A stretch of 64,000 bases of DNA. It comes from Eulemur rufifrons. Lineage: Eukaryota; Chordata; Mammalia; Primates; Lemuridae. A program made the position numbers and the translations under genes. Of the stretch, positions 57,210-64,000 are shown one piece after another; the stretch's first letter is position 1; every line of letters begins with the position of its first letter. A model generated the notes under the pieces. It made no database searches. It was not told the origin of the DNA and saw nothing but the letters and a program-made list of their open reading frames with translations. The DNA is taken from contig NC_090989.1 in NCBI RefSeq assembly GCF_041146395.1, forward strand, positions 245,448,843-245,512,842. The letters run 5' to 3'.

Positions 57210-57870
57210 TGTAAATGGTGTTGTTTTTCTAATTGTTCATTGCTAGTATACAGAAATGCAATTTTTTTTTAATATGTCTTTGTATCATGGGATCTTGGTA
57301 AATTTACATATTAGTTCTAGCAGCTTTATGGTTGATTTCTTAAGACTTTCTACCTAAAAAATTATACAAACTGTGAATAGGAACAATTTATTTCTTCCTT
57401 TTATCTATATGGCTTTTATTTCTTTTTATTCCAGTATAGTACTGGCTAAGATCTCCTCTGCAATTTTAATAAAAATGATAAGAATAAACATCCTTGCCTT
57501 ATTCTCAATGTTAGAGGATTAGTAGTTAATGTTCTACTAATAAGCATGATGTAGCTGGAGATTTTGTGTGGATGTCTTTTATTTGATTGAGGAAGTTTCC
57601 TTTTATATCCTGGTTTGCTGAATATTAAATTTTGTGAAATACTTTTTCTACACGTATTAAGATGATTCTGTATAATTTTTAAATGTTTTTAATATGGTCA
57701 TTTACATTATCATTGTATATGTACATGTGTATCATAAAAATATTGCTGGAAAAATGTCATTTAATCATTATGTTTTATTATTCTTATATGGTACTGGATT
57801 TACCTTGGTAATATTATGTTAAGGATTTTTGCATATGTGTGATAGCTGGGGCTACAACAACTTTCTTATA
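57210..57870 (-). mobile_element. Old L1 ORF2 RT region, antisense
   Basis: 'ttgttcattgctagtatacagaaatgcaa', 'cttttatctatatggcttttatttctttttattcc', 'aataaacatccttgccttattctcaatgttagaggattagt', 'attgaggaagtttccttttatatcctggtttgctgaatatt', 'aatactttttctacacgtattaagatgattctg' match the reverse of the ORF2 RT segment. With the preceding block it is probably one L1M copy with an internal deletion. Frames are destroyed. Confidence 0.7.
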
Positions 57871-58189
57871 ATATGAGGAAATGTCTAAGAGCTTTTCAGG
57901 GATATGAACTCTGACATCATTAAGCTCCTAAATCAATACCAAGAACTGTCTATCTCTGAACTGTTTTGTCAAAAAAAAAATAATAAATGCACTTCTGTTT
58001 GTATAAGGCAGAAGAGTTGAGATTCCCATTATTTGGAGCCAAGAGTAGCCCTAACCAATTCAAATGCCACTTGGGGAATGTTGGATTTTAGAACTACTCA
58101 AGAATGTAGAGGTATCCCATTTCACTGGTTTTAATATTGGCAGTCAATAATCATAGTTAAGAGGGTCTACATTAATTGTCTTAATTTCA
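57871..58189. other. Unassigned DNA
   Basis: Nothing recognised. Confidence 0.45.
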
Positions 58190-58360
58190 TAACTTGACCT
58201 CATAAAATGGGCACTACTATTCTTATTTCTACAGAAAGTGAAACTGAAACTTAGAGAAGTTAAATGATTTGCACAAGGTCTTCCAGCTTCTAAAACCTAA
58301 AGCTAGATTTTGAACCTATTTTTACGTAATTATAGAAAGTCCATGCCCTTAACTGTGGCC
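58190..58360 (-). repeat. MIR
   Basis: Reverse MIR: 'gggcactactattcttatttctacagaaagtgaaactgaaacttagagaagttaaatgatttgcacaaggtcttccagcttctaa' and 'ccatgcccttaactgtggcc'. Confidence 0.65.
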
Positions 58361-59614
58361 TCCCCAAGGTTAAGAGGTCTTTCCTGAATTTTTTGCTAAA
58401 CAACTTGGAATTAACATGTGGTGTACTTCTTTAGACCTAGTTCTTTGGGAAGGCATGAAAATTTGACCAATGGAGGACCTGTTATTGAACAGTGAGTACA
58501 TAAGAATCCAGCTTGGCAGTCACAAAAGGAGTATTCAATAATGGTCAAGGAAGTAAAGTCAAGATCTTGTTGATTTTACCCCATTTACAAATATATGAAA
58601 AAAAGATGCAATTGCAAAATTGATCATAAAAATTGTGTTACAGCATCTTGAGACATCTGGAAGGAAATTACTATGAAATAATAGTCAATAATAATTTTAA
58701 AGCTACTTTCCAGTTTCTGAGAATTTTCTTGCTCAGAAACAAGTATAAATATAACATCTGTTGGCTTTTTGCTATACAAGGTTTTCAACAAACCTTTAAA
58801 GGACACTAAATTGTGCTATTAAACTCTGAGAGGAAAAAACAGCTCTCAAAAATAACTAGGGCTGTAGTTTTTCAGGGCAGAATTTTGTCAAGTTGAAATG
58901 TCCAGGCTTAGTGTGATTACATAAATGCTAATACCAGGAAGAAGAATGAATTTGAGAAGGGTTTAAAGGACCAAACCAAGTTTAACTGAAAGATTAGAGA
59001 TATAACAAAAAGTGACACGTGCAGAGTTGGAAAGAATGTCTAACAGGAAGAAATAAACCTTCACTTGGACATTTTTTTTAAGTCTAAGCGCACTTATTGG
59101 CATTTTTGAAGATGCAGTCATGCAGCAAACCTGTTCAAACTGATAAAACAAAGCCTGGTGTTTTGTACACAATCAGAAAAAGAGACAAGTGCTTCCTCCA
59201 ATTAATTGGCAGAGCCTGCTTCAATACTGATTAGGTCTCCGACACAGTGAGAAATGAAGGAAACTAAAGGAGTCCTGGTAACCAAATACTAGAAAATGAA
59301 AATGAAGTGAGGCAGGAAATTTAGAGAGGTTGTTTTGTAACTTATAGAACTTACAGAACTACAATTCAGTAGCATTTTTAAAGAGTACTCTAGCCAGCAC
59401 TCTACCTCCTTCAAAAATAATTTAACTGTTACTTTATTTTGTGTAATATCACTTTACATTGTACAAAGCATTTTCAGAGACATTATCCTATATAACCACC
59501 ACTGAGGTAAAGAATTCCAATTACCATCTGATATATGAAGAAAATAAAGTTAGCAAAGAAAATAAAATTATAAAATTGCCTGTTCTTATGACAACCTCAA
59601 AAACAATAAGACCA
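58361..59614. other. Unassigned DNA
   Basis: Nothing recognised. Confidence 0.45.
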
Positions 59615-59840
59615 CCACTTATTGACCATGTGCTAGATGACAGGAATTATGTTAAACACTTTAAGTATAACATTGCATCAATTCTAATCAGAATTTTGCA
59701 AAATACATATTATTGTCTCTATATTATATGTAAGGGATATTGAGGATGAGGTTAAATAACTTGTCCAAAATCACACAGCTGATCAGTTACAGACTCAGAA
59801 TTCAAGCCCACGTCTATCTGATTGTAAGTCCTGTGCATTG
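59615..59840 (-). repeat. MIR
   Basis: Reverse MIR: 'cttattgaccatgtgctagatgacaggaattatgttaaacacttta', 'gaggatgaggttaaataacttgtccaaaatcacacagctgatcagttacagactcagaattcaagccca'. Confidence 0.7.
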
Positions 59841-60319
59841 AAAAGAAAAAAAAAAATGGCTCTACTATATGTCTTGTTGCTAAATTAATGATGTCCTTGA
59901 CCCACTATATTAAAATTGCACATCTATGCATTTTACAAATACCTATTTACATACATTATACCCGTAAACTCACATAATTCAAGCAGTGAAGGCATGATTT
60001 ATGTAAGTCTTTACTTTTAAGAGGTTCTATTTATGCCTAAATAGGGTAAAAAGTAAATGGATGTACTGAGTTTTTCACTTTTATCATCTGAGGCCATTTG
60101 TCATTTGTTACACAAACTTATGCAAATAAGTTTGTATTTGTAAAGACATGCTTAAATTTTACAAGCTCTGAATTTCACACCGGGGAACCAGATAAACAGG
60201 TTCTATTATGTTCTAAAAAGTCTGATAAATAATAAATAATTGTTGAAGTAAAAGAAGTCTAGAAAGCACAACCTGATTTGGACTATTGCGACATTACTAA
60301 TAGTACCAATATAACTTTT
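59841..60319. other. Unassigned DNA
   Basis: Nothing recognised. Confidence 0.45.
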
Positions 60320-60450
60320 CAATTTATTTCAACACTTAAGGAATATCTATTTCATATTAAATATTGTGCTATAAAGATGAATCAGACATACCTTTGTCCT
60401 TGAAGACCAAAGGGTCTGTATGAGATATGCATAAATGGACAAACTCATGT
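60320..60450 (-). repeat. L2 fragment, antisense
   Basis: 'caacacttaaggaatatctatttcatattaaatattgtgctataaagatgaatcagacatacctttgtccttgaagacc' follows the reverse L2 terminus. Confidence 0.5.
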
Positions 60451-60482
60451 TAACAAAGAATAAGGATAGAGATGTCAAAGTG

Positions 60483-60857
60483 TGTTATGAACTCCATGTT
60501 TATCCCCCTAATATTCATATATTGAAACCTTAATCCTCAGTGTGATGACATTTGGAAATTTGGCCTTTGGAAGGTAATTAGGACATGAGAACAGAGAGCC
60601 TTCACGATGGGATTTGTGACATTATAAGAAGACTAGAGTGCTTGCTTCCTCTCTCTCTCTTTCTACCATGTGAGGACATAAGAAGATGGAAGATGGCTGA
60701 CTGCAAACCAGGAAGAGGCCCCTCACCGGAACCCAACCTTGATGGCATTCTGATCTTAGACTTCTCAACCTCCAGAACTATGAGAAATAGCTTTCTGTTG
60801 TTTGGGCCATCCATTCTATGGTATTTTTGTTATAGGAGCCCAAACTGACTAAGAAGG
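60483..60857 (+). mobile_element. MaLR solo LTR (MST/MLT1 type)
   Basis: It starts TGTTATGAACTCCATGTTTA and contains 'gatgacatttggaaatttggcctttggaaggtaattaggacatgag', CTACCATGTGAGGACATAAG, 'gaccaggaagaggcccctcaccggaacccaacc' in degenerate form, 'cctccagaactatgagaaatag' and 'gttataggagcccaaactgactaa'. This is the LTR of a mammalian MaLR element (ERVL-MaLR). A possible 5-base duplication AAGTG/AGGTG flanks it. No internal gene sequence remains; the open frame across it is not a viral protein. Confidence 0.8.
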
Positions 60858-61919
60858 TGCTTGGGGATCTTGGAGTAAAGTCATAAAACAAGCAAGTAGA
60901 ATCAAAATAGTCTTGTGGGAGATGATGCCCGAAGGACAAATAGAAATGAGCCCTGTATCCCTGTAAGGGATACAACCCGGAAATCTTTCATATCCTTCAT
61001 TCCGTTAACACTAAGCTCGTACATACATGAAGAGAGATAATAGACCACTGCCCCTTAGATGGCCAGTTTAGTTTGGAGAACAAGTTTTACTTCCAATGGG
61101 GTTATTCTTTAATTTATATTCAACTTAAATTGAGTCTATTCTGTTTCCTTGCTATTTACTCTGTCTCAGATGCTCATGCCCTCAATCCACAGACTGTTAT
61201 TAAAGGCCATAAGTTATCATTCAATTTTTTCATAAATTATATTGAGGACAGAAAGGTATTTTCAGGCAAAAAAAAAAAAGAATACCATATTAGATACCAG
61301 AAAATATAAATATTAGACATTCTTTTCAAGCCCCTGAGGGCATTTTGATAATAAAATCCTGACTTTAGGGTACCATCTTGGATGAGCCAAATTTAGTAGC
61401 TCAATTTTAGTTGAAATTTTAACCCCCCAAAATCATATGTAAGTGGAAATATTGCTTATCTCTGCTTAGCCAATTGGCAGAAATTGCTTTTAAACAGCAG
61501 AAAGTGAAGTTGTTTGAATTATGTGATCTCCAACTGAGAGCACCTCAGATCTAGAATGTATCATTCTCATACAGCCACAGTACTTGTGCTTTTGGATGTC
61601 TTTTAAAATTGTCTTGATAATCTCTCTTATTCTAAATAAACATTCTTCCTTTCAAAAATCACTCATACAATAATATGATAAGAAAGTCGAAGCAACTTGT
61701 GCTAAACCTAAGAAGTGATTCTCTTCTTCTATATTTTATAATTTCTGTCTGCTAATTTAAAAAATCCATAGCATGGCTGGCTTTAGAATTAAGACTTCAT
61801 TTTGAGAGAAGACGATACTTCCTAGTGATCATGACTCTATATGCCTAATTTTGGAGCACAGTCTTGATTACAAATATGCTTCCCTTTTTGTACCTATAAG
61901 TTAATTAATATATGTCAGT
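60858..61919. other. Unassigned DNA
   Basis: Contains a perfect 9-bp hairpin (TGTATCCCT-GTA-AGGGATACA, 60954-60974). Otherwise nothing. Confidence 0.5.
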
Positions 61920-62030
61920 TTATAAGGCAGACCTTGAATGAACCTTTAGAAAATAAAGTTGAAAAATGGTTTCTGCCCTCAAGAATTTTATGGTCAAATG
62001 GGAAATAAACATCTGTAAATAAATAATATT
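61920..62030 (-). repeat. L2 fragment, antisense
   Basis: 'tggtttctgccctcaagaattttatggtcaaatgggaaataaacatctgtaaataaataa' follows the reverse L2 end. Short. Confidence 0.45.
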
Positions 62031-62234
62031 AATATTGGCTCATTACTTTTGGATCACTAATATTGTCATTTTATTACAACTCTATTAAACTTTGGTATAA
62101 TTCAAGATTTATTCTTGTGTTTATCCTTAATAATTTAATCTATTTAGAGAAGGCTATAGATATTAAGGTCAATAAGTCAATAGCACTGAAAAATATATTA
62201 ATATATCAGCACAGTACTTTATAACTAACAATGT
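62031..62234. other. Unassigned AT-rich DNA
   Basis: Nothing recognised. Confidence 0.4.
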
Positions 62235-62390
62235 GCTGCCACATGCATTAATTCTTTCACTCTACCTTGAGGTAGATACTATTACTACCGTCCCTATTTT
62301 ACTTGTGAGATAAGTGAGATTTGGAGGTTAAGTGACTTGTTTAAGGGCAGAAACAACTAAAACCAAGTTATTTGATTCAAGATGATGGTA
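62235..62390 (-). repeat. MIR
   Basis: 'ttctttcactctaccttgaggtagatactattactaccgtccctattttacttgtgagataagtgagatttggaggttaagtgacttgtttaagg' is a reverse MIR core. Confidence 0.7.
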
Positions 62391-62429
62391 TAATAATCAT
62401 AATATAAAAGCTAATATATGGAGTATTCT

Positions 62430-62620
62430 ACATACAAAATACAAGGCTCTACATGTATTAATAACTTTGTTCCTCATTTAAAAAAAAAAAAACTATGAGG
62501 TTTGTCCACCATGCCCATTTTTTCATGAACAATAAAGTAACTTGGCTGATGCCACACAGTTATTAATTGCTAAAAGCAGGTTAGAAGGCAGACATGTAAC
62601 CTCAGAATCAGGGTTCTTCC
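62430..62620 (-). repeat. MIR
   Basis: 'ctacatgtattaataactttgttcctcattt', an A run, then 'taaagtaacttggctgatgccacacagttattaattgctaaaagcaggttag'. Reverse MIR, more decayed than its neighbour. Confidence 0.5.
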
Positions 62621-62739
62621 CTGCCTGTTACATTTCTCTTTCATGAAATTTTCTTTACACTATACTGCTTCTGTCTGTCTCTCATTGGCATATATCATGA
62701 AAAAAAATAATGATTTTTAAAAGGTGAGCAAAGAAAAAT

Positions 62740-63200
62740 CAACCAAATACTCATTTTCCATGCTTTGCTGTCAAACCCACAATGGCTTCCCCATCTTACC
62801 AAATGCACCAAGTGTAACTTATTGGCAAGTCAGACACTTCCTGAGTAGATTAAAAATAACTTTAGTAAATACATTTGTAACAGTCATATCATTCTCCTTA
62901 AGTCTTCTTCCTTCTTAATTCTTCCCTTTAATCCTATCATTTTCTTGTCTTGGTGTCTTAATCACTTCCTTCCAAGCCCTATGTATCCTTAGCCATCCAG
63001 ATAAACTGCAGCCATCCTCTGTTACAATTCCCCTTTTTCCCTTTATAATTTTTGTTTAAACCACATGTATGTTCAACATAATTTGGCACCTGTTTTTATG
63101 CTTTATGATTGTTCTCATTGTGTTAAGTGAGTAAATCCTTGAGTTTATATACCTCCTGACAGCGGGCGTATAGTAGGTGCTCAAAACCCACTTCATTAAT
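62740..63200 (+). repeat. L2-like element
   Basis: 'acccacaatggcttccccatcttacc' near the start and 'gcgtatagtaggtgctcaaaacccacttcattaatgaaata' at the end fit L2; the middle is poorly matched. Confidence 0.45.
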
Positions 63201-64000
63201 GAAATAACAACATATTCACAGAAGTTTCCATTTCAATGAGAAACTCAAAAGAGCTTCAGCTTCAAAAGAACACTTATAGGAAATAAGCTTCTCTTTAAAA
63301 TAAAAACAGTTCAAATGTCCTCAAATTTAAAAGATCTTACAAAGTCAGAGTCAAGAACAAAAGCAATATCTGAGTCAACTCTCTTGATATATCGTGACCT
63401 AAAACAAAGGGTAAGTGGGGGAAATGCCATAACATAATTTTATTATCTGGCACCATTTGGAATACAAAGACTGAAATCAAATATTGAGACTGATTTTGTT
63501 GATTAAGTCACCCAAGGGCAAATTAATTTGATCATTTAAATCTCAACTCTATAGTATGCCCTATATATGACTCAAATGCCGTTCCCAATTGAATTATTTT
63601 TTCATTTTATGCTAACTCATCTTTGAATGTCAGTAAACAAGAGAAAAAAAATATAAAACTTTACAGGGTTGAGGACAGTGTGGAGAGTACTCTGATCTGT
63701 ATTTTCTATTTATGAATCACCCTCTGTACAGGTTTGGCATTTATTCTGAAAATTACTCATATTTAGCAATAAAATGCACCCAGAAATACACACCAGTTAA
63801 AGTGGCATTATACTATATCAACATTTTCAATGTATATATCTTATTAATAATTTTATAATTTCAAATTAAGCTTCTGATTCCTATTTGTTTTCCTAAAGTA
63901 TTTTTCTTCCTTAATTACCTGTTTCAAAGATTTTTCTTTTTGTGTCTGTCTTTTCTTGTGTTCCCTCGAGGCCTCATAATTAGAGCTATCAGTCCCTCTG
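63201..64000. other. Unassigned DNA
   Basis: Nothing recognised to the end of the window. Confidence 0.45.

Noticed and set aside
60585..60848. 87-codon frame at the MaLR LTR
   Set aside because: It lies wholly inside a solo LTR, which does not encode a protein.

Overview
The window is primate nuclear DNA, most likely from a strepsirrhine (lemur or loris lineage), and I find no host gene in it. Three Alu copies (4785-5127, 31062-31368, 49374-49709) carry the extended A/T-rich linker between the two arms that I associate with strepsirrhine Alus. The young L1 copies end in a 3' terminus (TAACCTGCAATTCTGTATCC...) that is not the human L1 3' end. The DNA is AT-rich and CpG-poor. No open frame outside mobile elements looks like a conserved protein, and no exon-like pattern, tRNA, rRNA or CpG island stands out. 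It is a gene desert or the inside of a very large intron.

Layout. 1-5.2 kb: old L1, L2 and MER5 debris, a tiny L1 3'-end insertion (1849-1910), a twin-primed (5'-inverted) young L1 (3048-4707) and a reverse Alu (4785-5127). 5.2-20.8 kb: mostly unassigned sequence with scattered MIR and L2 relics, microsatellites, and a run of three adjacent hairpins (14631-14704). 20.8-23.3 kb: DNA-transposon cluster with a probable piggyBac MITE (20802-21092), reverse old L1, a complete non-autonomous Tigger (22373-22902) and a hAT relic. 23.3-36.9 kb: L2 with a nested MIR, more MIRs, a long decayed L1/HAL1-like element (about 29990-32165) split by an Alu. 36.9-38.5 kb: a MIR split by a young truncated L1 whose 3' end is replaced by about 160 bp of non-L1 sequence. 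38.5-49 kb: mostly unassigned, a GC-richer block (41.1-41.9 kb) and three MER5A copies. 49-54.7 kb: MIR, forward Alu, reverse L1 with a second tiny L1-tail insertion, a Tigger with the end of its transposase frame, and an older Alu. 54.7-64 kb: reverse old L1, MIRs, a MaLR solo LTR (60483-60857) and L2 relics.

There is no gene network to describe; the content is a layered record of retrotransposition. Order of insertion can be read from nesting: L2 and MIR are oldest, then L1M/HAL1, MER5, Tigger and MaLR, then the AluJ-like copy, then strepsirrhine Alu and L1 copies with nearly intact target-site duplications (TSDs). The items most worth following are the probable piggyBac MITE, the chimeric L1, the twin-primed L1, the pair of ultra-short L1-tail insertions and the triple hairpin. 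Family names were assigned by eye from remembered consensus features; boundaries of ancient repeats are approximate.
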